Assembly: GCA_022769185.1 (NCBI GenBank)
Contig: JALEKG010000006.1
Coordinates: 1-36,315, forward strand
Direction: 5' to 3'
Source of the DNA: Dorea sp.
GTDB lineage: Bacteria > Bacillota > Clostridia > Lachnospirales > Lachnospiraceae
Length of the DNA stretch: 36,315 nt
Below, piece by piece: positions 1 to 7,926 of this stretch (its first letter is position 1; the number at the start of each line of letters is the position of its first letter). The notes below the pieces were generated by a model. That model saw only the letters and a list, made by a program, of their open reading frames with translations, ran no database searches and had not been told where the DNA came from. A program made the translations under genes and the position numbers.

Positions 1-144
1 GCTTTATTAGCTATACCTGTTTATCAGCTATTCGGTACATGATACTACGATATCCATCACTCCCGGCTCTGTTTTTGAGGTAAATAAAAATCGTCAAAGC
101 CAGTAAAATCAATAGATTTAGGCTTGACAGAATAGGAAGGAAAA
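1..144. other. Left edge, no confident gene
   Basis: Frame 1 stays open for the first 13 codons and ends at a TGA at 40-42. The residues are hydrophobic (ALLAIPVYQLFGT) and could be the C-terminus of a membrane protein cut off by the window edge, but this is too short to identify. The rest is non-coding up to the AGGAAGG ribosome binding site at 134-140 of the next gene. I see no convincing promoter or terminator here. Confidence 0.25.
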
Positions 145-147
145 ATG

Positions 148-831
148 ATGCCAAGAAATCAATTTCAAAGGATGGTCTTTGCCTTCCTGACTGTATTAGT
201 GACCGTACATGCTTATGTTTTTTACAGCTTGTATGTAGTAAATGGAAATACCCTGATGAATCTGACAGGTGAAGATTCTGTCATTCACGCAATCAATGCT
301 CAGGGGGGAGTCTATATGTTTGGACGAATGCTTCCAATCTGGGCGGTAATTCTGATTGAGTTTTGTTTTGCCTATTTTTTAGAGTGTGTGATGGGAAGTC
401 CATGTTCCTTTCAACTTGCAAGCAGAGTATTCGATCCCAGAAGGAATCATCCAATGATATTTGAGAGTGCAATTATCTGTGCTACGGTAGGATTGATGTG
501 TCCCGCTATGAGTTTTCTTGCAGCATGGTTTTACTATCCATATTATCAGGGATTCTGTATCTGGACATTGCTCGCAAACTGGCTGAAACTGGTGTGCCTT
601 AATTTCCCTTTTGCGTTCTTTACACAATTATTCTTTATACAGCCTTTTATCAGAACGTTGTTTAAACTGATTTTCAGAAGAGATCTTGCCAAACGGGCTC
701 ATCTGGAGCAGGAGATGGAGAAGAACCAGAAACGTGTGAAGGATGAAATTGATGCAATTGACAGCATTATGAAACGGGTAGATGAAATCAAAGCGGAGCT
801 TGAGGAAGAAAAGAAAAACCTATTAAATTAA
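148..831 (+). CDS. DUF2798-type integral membrane protein
   Basis: Membrane protein of about 227 residues. Hydrophobic segments lie near residues 10-32, 60-80, 108-130 and 140-165. A charged, coiled-coil-like tail (about 175-227, rich in E, K and R) probably sits in the cytoplasm. The N-terminus (MPRNQFQRMVFAFLTV) resembles DUF2798 proteins, a family with no assigned biochemical role. Two ATG codons are adjacent (145 and 148). The AGGAAGG at 134-140 is better spaced for 148. The following gene starts about 70 bases downstream and may be co-transcribed. The family call is from memory of the N-terminal pattern, and the function is unknown. Confidence 0.6.
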   Translation: MPRNQFQRMVFAFLTVLVTVHAYVFYSLYVVNGNTLMNLTGEDSVIHAINAQGGVYMFGRMLPIWAVILIEFCFAYFLECVMGSPCSFQLASRVFDPRRNHPMIFESAIICATVGLMCPAMSFLAAWFYYPYYQGFCIWTLLANWLKLVCLNFPFAFFTQLFFIQPFIRTLFKLIFRRDLAKRAHLEQEMEKNQKRVKDEIDAIDSIMKRVDEIKAELEEEKKNLLN

Positions 832-903
832 GGACATAAAATGTAACTGTCTCATTGCATGGCAGAGATTTTTACGATAAGCTATGCATAGGAGGTGTTA
901 TGT

Positions 904-1386
904 ATGGCAAACGAGGATAAGAAGGATTTTAATGCGATGTTGCATGACAGCAAAGATATGCCGAAGATGCAGACGATTACAGATCAGAAGAGCATAGAAA
1001 AATATGGCGGAGATCAGATGTATTTCGCTCCACCGATTGCGTACGATGAAGTGATGAAACGGGTTCCTTATGGAAAAGTGCTTACGGTTGGAGCAATTCG
1101 GGAGTATTTTGCGAGAAAAAGCGGAGCGGATTTTACTGAACCGATTACGGCGGGTATTTTTGTATCGATTGCAGCCTAGGCGAGTTATCAGCGCACCTTC
1201 GATGAGACACCCTATTGGAGAACCTTGAAAGCAAACGGAGAATTGAATCCCAAGTATCCGGGAGGCGTGGAAGCACAAAAAGAAAAGCTAGAGCAGGAAG
1301 GACATACTGTGATCTCAAAAGGAAAAACCAATATCCGATACTATGTGAAAGATTATGAACAGCATCTGTACACGATTGAGGATTAG
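904..1386 (+). pseudogene. MGMT-like DNA-binding protein, interrupted by amber stop
   Basis: Reading from ATG 904 (AGGAGG at 890-895, 8-base spacer) gives a protein related to the DNA-binding domain of O6-alkylguanine alkyltransferases (VPYGKVLTVGAIREYF, then TLKANGELNPKYPGG). A TAG at 1177-1179 stops it after about 91 residues. The same frame then runs on without further stops for 68 codons (ASYQRTFDETPYWRTLK onward) to TAG 1384-1386. The stop sits where I would expect a tryptophan (IAA-W-ASYQR), so one G-to-A change (TGG to TAG) explains it. The reconstructed protein contains no cysteine and no PCHR active-site motif, so the intact form would be an alkyltransferase-like binding protein, not a repair enzyme. 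Sequencing error or readthrough cannot be excluded. Confidence 0.75.
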
Positions 1387-1400
1387 GGAGACCAGGTATT

Positions 1401-1916
1401 TTGAAAGTAGCAATCATAGGTTACAGTGGATCTGGAAAATCAACTTTAGCCAGAAAATTTGGACAATTTTATCATGCGGAAGTCCTTCATCTAGATCAGG
1501 TTCATCATATGCCGGGATGGAAAGAACGTGATTATGAAAGTGCAAGGAAGATTGTCAGTGATTTTTTAGATGAACATTCTTCCTGGGTGATAGATGGAAA
1601 TTATGGGAAGCTTTTATTTGAACGGAGAATGGAAGAAGCAGATATTATCATTATGCTGTTGTTTAACCGTTTCAGTTCTCTCTTACGGGCATGGAAAAGA
1701 TATCGCACCTATAAAGGAAAGAGCAGGCCGGATATGGCAGAAGGATGTCCAGAGAAAATGGATGCGGAATTTATAAAGTGGATTTTATTTGACGGAAGAA
1801 CAAAATCTACAAGAGATCATTACAGAAAAATAAAACTGCAGTTCCCGGATAAGGTAATTATATTGAAAAATCAGAGACAGATAGATGCATTTAATGATCG
1901 GAAAGGGCTGGTATGA
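1401..1916 (+). CDS. FlaR-like P-loop kinase (adenylate kinase-related)
   Basis: A 171-residue P-loop NTPase. The Walker A motif GYSGSGKST is at residues 7-15, followed by a LHLDQVHHMPGW segment and a WVIDGNYG segment. This arrangement is typical of the small adenylate kinase-like proteins often annotated as DNA topology modulation protein (FlaR). Substrate and cellular role are not established for the family. The start is TTG 1401, immediately before KVAIIGYSG, with GGGAG at 1386-1390 as a plausible ribosome binding site. The gene begins 14 bases after the broken MGMT-like gene and overlaps the next by 4 bases (ATGA), so the three were probably co-transcribed. Confidence 0.7.
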   Translation: MKVAIIGYSGSGKSTLARKFGQFYHAEVLHLDQVHHMPGWKERDYESARKIVSDFLDEHSSWVIDGNYGKLLFERRMEEADIIIMLLFNRFSSLLRAWKRYRTYKGKSRPDMAEGCPEKMDAEFIKWILFDGRTKSTRDHYRKIKLQFPDKVIILKNQRQIDAFNDRKGLV

Positions 1917-2341
1917 GAAGAAAAAACGTTGTAACATTTGGACTAGTGTTCCTGATAGTTTTGGGATTGGGTTTTTATTTTTTATTTCCAATGAAATTAG
2001 GAGAGTATTTAGATAAAGCGGATATGATTTACATAAGCATTCACCAGCCCATATTAGAAGACGGGCAGGCAGACATCCAGTTGCAAAAATATGAATTAGA
2101 AAAGAATACAGCAGAGTATGCAGAATTTCTAAATCTAATTCAAAAAAAATCGTATCGCAGGGTATGGTCATCTGTGATACAAAGTACACTGGAAAATGGT
2201 GATGTGTATATCTTAGTCAATACGGAAAATGCAGATCTCATAATATCTGATACAGGTGAAATATTAATTGACGGGCATAAATATGTCCTTTGGGACAAAA
2301 CAGATAATTTATCTCAGAAGATAATAGATTTATTGGAATGA
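1913..2341 (+). CDS. Small membrane-anchored protein, function unknown
   Basis: A 142-residue protein with one N-terminal hydrophobic segment (about residues 7-26, VTFGLVFLIVLGLGFYFLF) after a positively charged MRRKN. It is either an uncleaved anchor or a signal sequence without an obvious cleavage site. The remaining 115 residues are hydrophilic and predicted to be outside the cell. I recognise no domain. The start ATG overlaps the stop of the preceding kinase gene by 4 bases, which implies translational coupling. Confidence 0.6.
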   Translation: MRRKNVVTFGLVFLIVLGLGFYFLFPMKLGEYLDKADMIYISIHQPILEDGQADIQLQKYELEKNTAEYAEFLNLIQKKSYRRVWSSVIQSTLENGDVYILVNTENADLIISDTGEILIDGHKYVLWDKTDNLSQKIIDLLE

Positions 2342-2470
2342 TCATCTTGACTCTCACATAATGGTATATCTTACTATCGGTTTTCGTTATTATAGTGAGA
2401 GTCAGCTCCCTGTCGTAGGGCGATTACAGCGCTGAGGGATATGGGGGGGCTCTCGTTCGGATGATTCGTG
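2342..2470. repeat. Inverted-repeat element between convergent genes
   Basis: The 10-base arms TGACTCTCAC (2348-2357) and GTGAGAGTCA (2395-2404) are perfectly complementary. They extend inward with one bulge (ATAAT against ATTAT), giving a stem-loop of about 57 bases. No T-tract follows on either strand, so this is not a classical terminator. The adjoining 2405-2470 is more GC-rich than the surroundings, with a run of seven G and a CCCT-GTCGT-AGGG mini-hairpin. The composition and palindrome suggest a dispersed intergenic repeat unit, but I cannot test copy number from this window. Confidence 0.4.
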
Positions 2471-3064
2471 CTATTGCCCCTTTTCCGTTTCTGCTCTTTT
2501 TTTGAGTATGTATGGAAGGGAAGTCTGGCAGATAAAGAGCGTATCTTGTACGAAGGTTTCTTTGTCAAATTCCGAATCTGTATTTTGGATACAATCAAGC
2601 ATACTGCCAGCCAGTGCTTCGGTATAGAACGCAGCAAAACGATTTTTAAATTCATCGTTTACAGTAATCTTCATCTGGCGAACACCACTTTCAATGACGT
2701 TTTGCATGACTCCGATGAAATCGGAGTAAAAGAAACGCTTGGCTTCTTCGCGCCCCAGTGAATCATAGGTGCAGTTGAGAATATGGCGGTTGGCTTCTAC
2801 GTAATCAGCAACAAAATGGATTGCTTCGTCCGCGTCTACCAGTAAATCGATTTTTTTTACGACTTCGATGGCCTCCTGCTCGAACATCCATTTTAGCAGA
2901 TCATAAATGTCAGAAAAATGGTAATAAAATGTATTTCGGTTAATATTGCAATCTTTGATCAGCTCGCTAACCGTCACTTTAGAAAGAGGTTTCTTTTCCA
3001 TTGCCTTTTTCAGAGATGCAGCGAGATTCTTTTTTGTCTGTAGAGATATTTCTTCATTTTTCAT
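2471..3064 (-). CDS. TetR/AcrR-family regulator of the MmpL locus
   Basis: A 197-residue regulator. The N-terminal helix-turn-helix reads VTVSELIKDCNINRNTFYYHF at about residues 31-51, the signature of TetR proteins. The C-terminal ligand domain is divergent, as is usual. I chose ATG 3064, preceded on the minus strand by GAGG with a 7-8 base spacer. A TTG two codons upstream is possible. It is transcribed away from the 100-residue protein/MmpL operon across a palindromic region, so it most likely represses that operon and itself. The effector is unknown. Confidence 0.85.
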   Translation of the reverse strand: MKNEEISLQTKKNLAASLKKAMEKKPLSKVTVSELIKDCNINRNTFYYHFSDIYDLLKWMFEQEAIEVVKKIDLLVDADEAIHFVADYVEANRHILNCTYDSLGREEAKRFFYSDFIGVMQNVIESGVRQMKITVNDEFKNRFAAFYTEALAGSMLDCIQNTDSEFDKETFVQDTLFICQTSLPYILKKRAETEKGQ

Positions 3065-3098
3065 AATCAAGCCTCACTTATTGGTAAATTCGCAATTT

Positions 3099-3127
3099 AT
3101 TATACAGTTGTCTGGTAAAATTATCAA
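3099..3127 (-). promoter_or_regulatory. Promoter of the TetR gene
   Basis: On the minus strand, TTGATA (3122-3127) and a perfect TATAAT (3099-3104) are separated by 17 bases, 35 bases upstream of the TetR start codon. The -35 box lies 11 bases from the nested palindrome at 3138-3187, which fits autoregulation. Confidence 0.7.
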
Positions 3128-3137
3128 GAATTTATTG

Positions 3138-3187
3138 GTCAATGTGGTGTTGTTTGTCTGATAAAAGACAAATAGTGCTACATTGAC
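3138..3187. promoter_or_regulatory. Nested palindrome, likely TetR operator
   Basis: Two perfect inverted repeats share one centre. The inner pair is TTTGTCT (3153-3159) and AGACAAA (3166-3172). The outer pair is GTCAATGT (3138-3145) and ACATTGAC (3180-3187). The non-palindromic spacers between inner and outer arms are 7 bases on both sides. The position between divergent TetR and mmpL genes makes it the obvious operator candidate. Binding is inferred. Confidence 0.6.
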
Positions 3188-3261
3188 TGTTTTATTTTAA
3201 ATAGTGAACGGGTAAAGTGAGAAAGGATATGGTGGAAGTGCAGTAAAGAGGGGGAAATGAG

Positions 3262-3564
3262 ATGCCGGAATACAGATATGACATAATGTTGGAGACCCAG
3301 CTTGGAGACAAAAGCGGGAAGCTGATGTTTCAGATTGATGGAAATTCCATTGAAGGAGTTTGTACAGTTCTTGGCTTTTCGGTGCCGTGCAGAGGAATGA
3401 TTGATCAAAAAGGAAATTGTACTTTGACAGGACAGATTAAGACTTTTATGACGACCTATGAATATATAGGGGCAGGTTATGTAGACCATGACAGAGTTGA
3501 TCTGGTACTGAATAGTGGAAAAAAACGATTTTATTTGACTGGTACAGCATTTCAGAAAAAATAA
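3262..3564 (+). CDS. Small soluble protein upstream of MmpL, function unknown
   Basis: A 100-residue protein without signal peptide or membrane segment. The pattern of alternating polar and hydrophobic residues with many glycines (KLMFQIDGNSIEG, CTLTGQIKTF, VDLVLNSGKKRFYLTG) suggests an all-beta fold. I recognise no family. AGAGGGG at 3247-3254 precedes the ATG with good spacing. It is the first gene of the unit and ends 20 bases before the mmpL start, so it probably works with the transporter or its substrate. Confidence 0.65.
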   Translation: MPEYRYDIMLETQLGDKSGKLMFQIDGNSIEGVCTVLGFSVPCRGMIDQKGNCTLTGQIKTFMTTYEYIGAGYVDHDRVDLVLNSGKKRFYLTGTAFQKK

Positions 3565-3584
3565 TGGATTAGAGGAGAAGATTT

Positions 3585-5672
3585 ATGAAAAAATTTTACA
3601 CTAAGGTCGTAAATAATCCCAAAAAGATCATGGTTTTCTTCCTTGCATTTGCAATTGCAGGTGTGATCATGAAGGGATTCGTCAAGGTAAATTACGACAT
3701 GAAAGATTATCTTCCGGAGGACAGTAAATCTACAGTCTCTTTAAAAATTATGGAAGAAGAATTTGAAGGTGGAATTCCCAATGCCCGTGTCATGATCAGA
3801 GATGTGACAATTCCGGAAGCTTTGGAATATAAAGAGAAGCTGAAAGAATGTGAGGGAGTAACGGATGTTACGTGGCTGGATGATGCAGTCAATATTTACC
3901 AGCCTTTGGAGAACTGTGACAGCGAAGAAGTAGAAGTTTATTACAAAGATCATGCTGCGCTATTTACTGTTACGATAGAAGCTGAAAAAAGGATTGAAGC
4001 GGTAAATGCGATAAGGACCGTGATTGGTGATGATAATGCCATGACCGGGGACGCAGTTTCCAGTGCAGTAGCCACTACCAGTACCGAAAAAGAAGTAAAA
4101 GTGATTTCCATATTTGCAGTACTGATTGTTCTGTTAGTATTGTGTATTACAACATCTTCCTGGGTAGAACCTTTGGTCGTTCTGGCAGGTTTGGGTATTG
4201 CGATTATGATTAATAGTGGAACGAATCTGATATTCGGAGAGATTTCCTTTGTGACCAATGCAGCTGGCTCGATCCTGCAGCTTGCAGTATCTCTGGATTA
4301 TTCCATTTTCCTGATCCACAGATATGAAGAATGTCTGTTGGAAAACTCGAATCGAAAGGAAGCAATGGTAGAAGCGCTTTGTAAATCAACGTCCTCAATT
4401 CTGTCAAGTGGACTGACAACTGTGATCGGATTTCTGGCGCTGCTATTCATGCGTTTTCAGATTGGACCGGACCTGGGGATGGCATTGGCGAAGGGTGTTG
4501 TGATTAGCCTGATTACAGTATTTATCTTTATGCCTGCCTTAATCCTTAAGACATATCCAATGATCCAGAAGACACATCACCGGAGATTTCTGCCGGAATT
4601 TAAACGGCTTGGGACGTTTGTGCGTTATATCAGAGTTCCGGTAGTCATTCTTTTTCTGATCATTATGATACCGGCATTCCTGGCATCTAACAATAATTCT
4701 TATTATTATGGATCTGCCCATATTTTTGGAATGGATACACAATATGGGAAAGATACTGCTGCGATAGAAGATGTTTTTGGGAAAAGTAATACTTATGCGA
4801 TTATGATCCCGACGGGGGATCCGGAGGTTGAGAAGCAGCTTACGGAGGAATTGAAGGAGATACCGGAAGTAAAGAGTATTGTTTCCTATGCGAATACAGT
4901 GGGGCTGGAGATTCCGCAGGAATATCTGGATGAGGAAATATTGTCGAAATTAGTCTCTGACAAATATAGCCGGATGATTCTTAGTATGGAAACGGATTAC
5001 GAAGGAGAATCTACCTTTGCACTCGTGGAAAAGATCAGGGATATTCTGAATCATTACTATCCGGAGAAATCCTATCTGGCGGGAGAAGGCGTCAGTACTT
5101 ATGATCTAATGGATACGATCACTGCAGATACGATCAAGGTAAATCTGATCGCGATCGCTGCGGTATTTCTCGTATTGCTGCTGTCTATGAAATCACTGAT
5201 CCTTCCGGTCATTCTGGTACTTACCATAGAAACAGCGATCTGGATCAATATGGCAATTCCTTATTTCTGGGATTCAAAAGTATTTTATATTGCATATCTG
5301 ATCATCAGTTCGATACAGCTTGGTGCTACCGTAGATTATGCGATTCTATTGACAGACCGGTATCTGGAGATGAGACAGACTATGGTAAAGAAAGAAGCAA
5401 TTTCAAAAGTTATACCGGCAGTAATCGTATCTCTGCTTACTACGGGAATTGCGATGACTGTTATAGGATTTATTCTGGCAGATGTTTCCAGTCATGGTAT
5501 TTTGTCACAGCTTGGAAGATATCTGGGAAGAGGTTCCTTATTATCTCTGGCATGTGTAATTTTTGTCCTGCCGGGACTATTGTATATTTTTGATGGACTG
5601 ATCCAGAAAACAACGAAAGGGGTAACATTTTATCATCCAGGAAAGGAGCAATCGAAACATGAAAAACAGTAA
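3585..5672 (+). CDS. MmpL-family RND transporter
   Basis: A 695-residue transporter of the MmpL branch of the RND superfamily. It has the usual internal duplication: TM1 at about 13-34, an extracellular domain to about 170, a TM block at about 172-325, TM7 at about 350-368, a second extracellular domain to about 515, and a TM block at about 518-672. The Asp-Tyr pairs that carry proton relay in MmpL proteins are present in both halves: D238-Y239 (SLDYSIFLIHRYEE) and D584-Y585 (TVDYAILLTDRYLE). Relatives export lipids or other envelope compounds using proton motive force. The substrate here is unknown. The stop overlaps the next gene by 14 bases. A TetR gene is divergent upstream. Confidence 0.88.
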   Translation: MKKFYTKVVNNPKKIMVFFLAFAIAGVIMKGFVKVNYDMKDYLPEDSKSTVSLKIMEEEFEGGIPNARVMIRDVTIPEALEYKEKLKECEGVTDVTWLDDAVNIYQPLENCDSEEVEVYYKDHAALFTVTIEAEKRIEAVNAIRTVIGDDNAMTGDAVSSAVATTSTEKEVKVISIFAVLIVLLVLCITTSSWVEPLVVLAGLGIAIMINSGTNLIFGEISFVTNAAGSILQLAVSLDYSIFLIHRYEECLLENSNRKEAMVEALCKSTSSILSSGLTTVIGFLALLFMRFQIGPDLGMALAKGVVISLITVFIFMPALILKTYPMIQKTHHRRFLPEFKRLGTFVRYIRVPVVILFLIIMIPAFLASNNNSYYYGSAHIFGMDTQYGKDTAAIEDVFGKSNTYAIMIPTGDPEVEKQLTEELKEIPEVKSIVSYANTVGLEIPQEYLDEEILSKLVSDKYSRMILSMETDYEGESTFALVEKIRDILNHYYPEKSYLAGEGVSTYDLMDTITADTIKVNLIAIAAVFLVLLLSMKSLILPVILVLTIETAIWINMAIPYFWDSKVFYIAYLIISSIQLGATVDYAILLTDRYLEMRQTMVKKEAISKVIPAVIVSLLTTGIAMTVIGFILADVSSHGILSQLGRYLGRGSLLSLACVIFVLPGLLYIFDGLIQKTTKGVTFYHPGKEQSKHEKQ

Positions 5673-7797
5673 AAAAGTAACAGCGGTACTTCTTGCAGGA
5701 ACAATGTCATTTACTCTGGTGATTCCTGCGTTTGCGGCAGATGTTCCGAGCGAAAAAGAGGAAGTCGTGTATATTAATCTTGATGCAGAAGGTGAAATCA
5801 AAGATCTGAATGTAGTTAATATTTTTGGAAAGGGAGAAATCGTTGATTACGGAGCTTATGACTCTGTGGAGATGATGAATACCAGTGATGAGATTACACA
5901 AAAAGGTGATAAGATCTCTTTTTCTACCGATACTGACAGAGTTTATTATAAAGGGAAAATGAGTAATAAGGAGATTCCGTGGAATATTTCCATTCGTTAT
6001 TATCTGGACGGGAAAGAATACTCTGCAGAAGAAGTGGCAGGAAAAAGTGGAAAGCTTGAGATGCATCTGAAGATTACAGAGAATGAAGAGTGCGAGGGAG
6101 AATTTTATGAAAATTATGCTCTTCAGGCATCCTTCACTCTGGATACCGAGAAATGCACAAATATTGTTGCTGAAAATGCGACACTTGCCAATGTGGGAAA
6201 GGAAAAACAGGTATCCTATACGATGCTTCCGGGGAAAGGAATCGATACGACGGTGACTGCTGATGTAAAAGACTTTGAAATGAGTGCAGTATCGATTAAT
6301 GGAATTCCGCTGTCTCTGAATGTGGAAGTAGATGATGAAGAGCTGGTAGAGCAGGTAACAGAACTTCTGGATGCAATTGAACAGATTGATGATGGAACCG
6401 GTGAATTGCAAAATGGTGTAACAAAACTTCAGGATGGTGCACAGGGAGAACTGAAAAATGGAGTAAATGCACTGCAAAATGGAGCAGTTCAGCTGCAGAA
6501 TGGAGCTGGAGAATTGAAGAGCGGAGGAAGCAGTTTAAGTAGTGGTGCAGGAGAACTAAAAACAGGCGCCGCCTCTTTAAATGCAGGAGTCCTTTCCCTG
6601 AATTCTGGCATTACAGAAATCCAAAAAGGGCTGAATCAGTTAAATGAAAAGTCTCCGGAATTGAAAGAAGGCTCCAGCCAGATTTATCAGGCGCTCTGTC
6701 AGATTCAGGATGCACTGGATGGAGTGTCTTCCTCTGCGGATCAGCTGGATGAACTGGTGTCAGCTTCTTCCCGGATCCAAAGAGGAATGGATGAACTGGT
6801 AAATGGTGCATCAGAGATAGAACAAAATACCAGCTTTGAGGCCTATAAGGCAGCTATGGCTGAAAATGGACTGGATATTGAGAAACTTAGAGAGGGAAAT
6901 ACGGCTGCATATCAGCAGTTGGATGAAGTCATCCGTTCTTTGAATGAGATGATAGGAACAGCAGAAAAGCTTCCGGGGATTGATGTCACGGAATTAAAAG
7001 CGAAGGTGGCACAGCTTGAGCAGATCCGGGATCTGTTCTATGGAAATAATGCAAGTATCGAAGGAACGGAAAAATATCTGACGGCTCTGAATTCCAATAT
7101 GGATTCACTGATGGCTGGCGCGGTACAGTTAAGAGACAGTTATGCAGAATTTAATACAGCGATAGAACAGCTTGCCGATACATTATCTGGTATGATGTAT
7201 CAGATGTCAGAATTGGCGGAGGCAGTCGATACCCTTGTGGAAGAGTATCAGAAGCTGGATAATGGTATCAATGAATATACCAATGATGTGGCAGAAATCG
7301 TAGCTGGATATTTCTTACTGTCTCAAGGTTCATCCTCTCTGGCTGCCGGAAGTTCGCAGCTTGTAAATGGAAGTAGTAATCTGTATGACGGAACCACTGA
7401 ATTACTGTCCGAAATCGTAGAATTTTACAATGCGACAGGCACATTAAAAGATGGAACCGGTCAGCTGGATGAAGGAGTAGCAGAGCTTCTGACGGGTATT
7501 GCGGAATTAAATGAAGGGGCAGGGACGCTGAAAGATGGTACGGGAGAACTGCGGGAAAAGACATCTGGAATGGATACGCAGATTACAGATAAAATTGATG
7601 AAATGCTAGACAGTATTACCGGTGGAGATTCAGAAACTGTATCCTTTGTATCAGAGAAAAATACGAATGTTGATTCTGTACAGTTCGTTATTAAGACGGA
7701 TGGAATTGAGGTAGAGGATACTGGTGAAGTAGAAGAAGCAGAAAAAACACCTATGACCATCTGGGAGAAGATTCTCCATTTATTTGGAATGGATTAA
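5659..7797 (+). CDS. Secreted L-x-x-G helical-repeat protein paired with MmpL
   Basis: A 712-residue protein with a clear signal peptide (KK, hydrophobic core, cleavage after about residue 26, AFA-ADV). Residues about 30-235 look like a globular beta-rich domain. Residues about 245-330 and 560-660 are dense heptad-like L-x-x-G repeats (GELQNGV, KLQDGA, ALQNGA, ELKSGG), with further coiled-coil sequence between. This resembles the extracellular helical region of YhgE/Pip-type proteins, but the flanking membrane segments of YhgE are missing and I see no sortase motif or C-terminal anchor. The 14-base overlap with mmpL implies stoichiometric expression, so it may be an extracellular partner of the transporter. 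That role is inferred. Confidence 0.75.
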   Translation: MKNSKKVTAVLLAGTMSFTLVIPAFAADVPSEKEEVVYINLDAEGEIKDLNVVNIFGKGEIVDYGAYDSVEMMNTSDEITQKGDKISFSTDTDRVYYKGKMSNKEIPWNISIRYYLDGKEYSAEEVAGKSGKLEMHLKITENEECEGEFYENYALQASFTLDTEKCTNIVAENATLANVGKEKQVSYTMLPGKGIDTTVTADVKDFEMSAVSINGIPLSLNVEVDDEELVEQVTELLDAIEQIDDGTGELQNGVTKLQDGAQGELKNGVNALQNGAVQLQNGAGELKSGGSSLSSGAGELKTGAASLNAGVLSLNSGITEIQKGLNQLNEKSPELKEGSSQIYQALCQIQDALDGVSSSADQLDELVSASSRIQRGMDELVNGASEIEQNTSFEAYKAAMAENGLDIEKLREGNTAAYQQLDEVIRSLNEMIGTAEKLPGIDVTELKAKVAQLEQIRDLFYGNNASIEGTEKYLTALNSNMDSLMAGAVQLRDSYAEFNTAIEQLADTLSGMMYQMSELAEAVDTLVEEYQKLDNGINEYTNDVAEIVAGYFLLSQGSSSLAAGSSQLVNGSSNLYDGTTELLSEIVEFYNATGTLKDGTGQLDEGVAELLTGIAELNEGAGTLKDGTGELREKTSGMDTQITDKIDEMLDSITGGDSETVSFVSEKNTNVDSVQFVIKTDGIEVEDTGEVEEAEKTPMTIWEKILHLFGMD

Positions 7798-7846
7798 GTA
7801 TAGCAAGAGAAGTCGAGAAATCCTTTTTGAAAAACAGTACAATATC

Positions 7847-7908
7847 TTTACAGATCAGCACTGAACAGATACAGTAAAAGGTAGATAGACACAGTGCAGA
7901 TCTGTAAA
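7847..7908. repeat. 17-base inverted repeat upstream of AraC gene
   Basis: The arms 7847-7863 (TTTACAGATCAGCACTG) and 7892-7908 (CAGTGCAGATCTGTAAA) are complementary except at one position, with a 28-base loop. The right arm ends 4 bases before the GAGGTGGTGG ribosome binding region of the AraC gene. No T-tract follows, so it is either a regulator-binding site or a structured 5' leader. Confidence 0.55.
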
Positions 7909-7926
7909 AACGAGGTGGTGGAAAGT

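Noticed and set aside
2374-2655. Minus-strand 93-residue reading frame overlapping the TetR gene
   Set aside because: It is a shadow of the TetR gene in another frame that runs into the intergenic palindrome. Its translation is basic and has no domain.
5707-6477. Minus-strand 256-residue reading frame inside the L-x-x-G repeat gene
   Set aside because: It is antisense to a clear signal-peptide protein. It arises from the repeat codon composition and has a Cys/Phe/Ile-rich, implausible product.
6400-6620. Tandem DNA repeat or CRISPR-like array in the repeat gene
   Set aside because: The periodicity is at the protein level (L-x-x-G heptads) with variable codons. There are no identical repeats with unique spacers.
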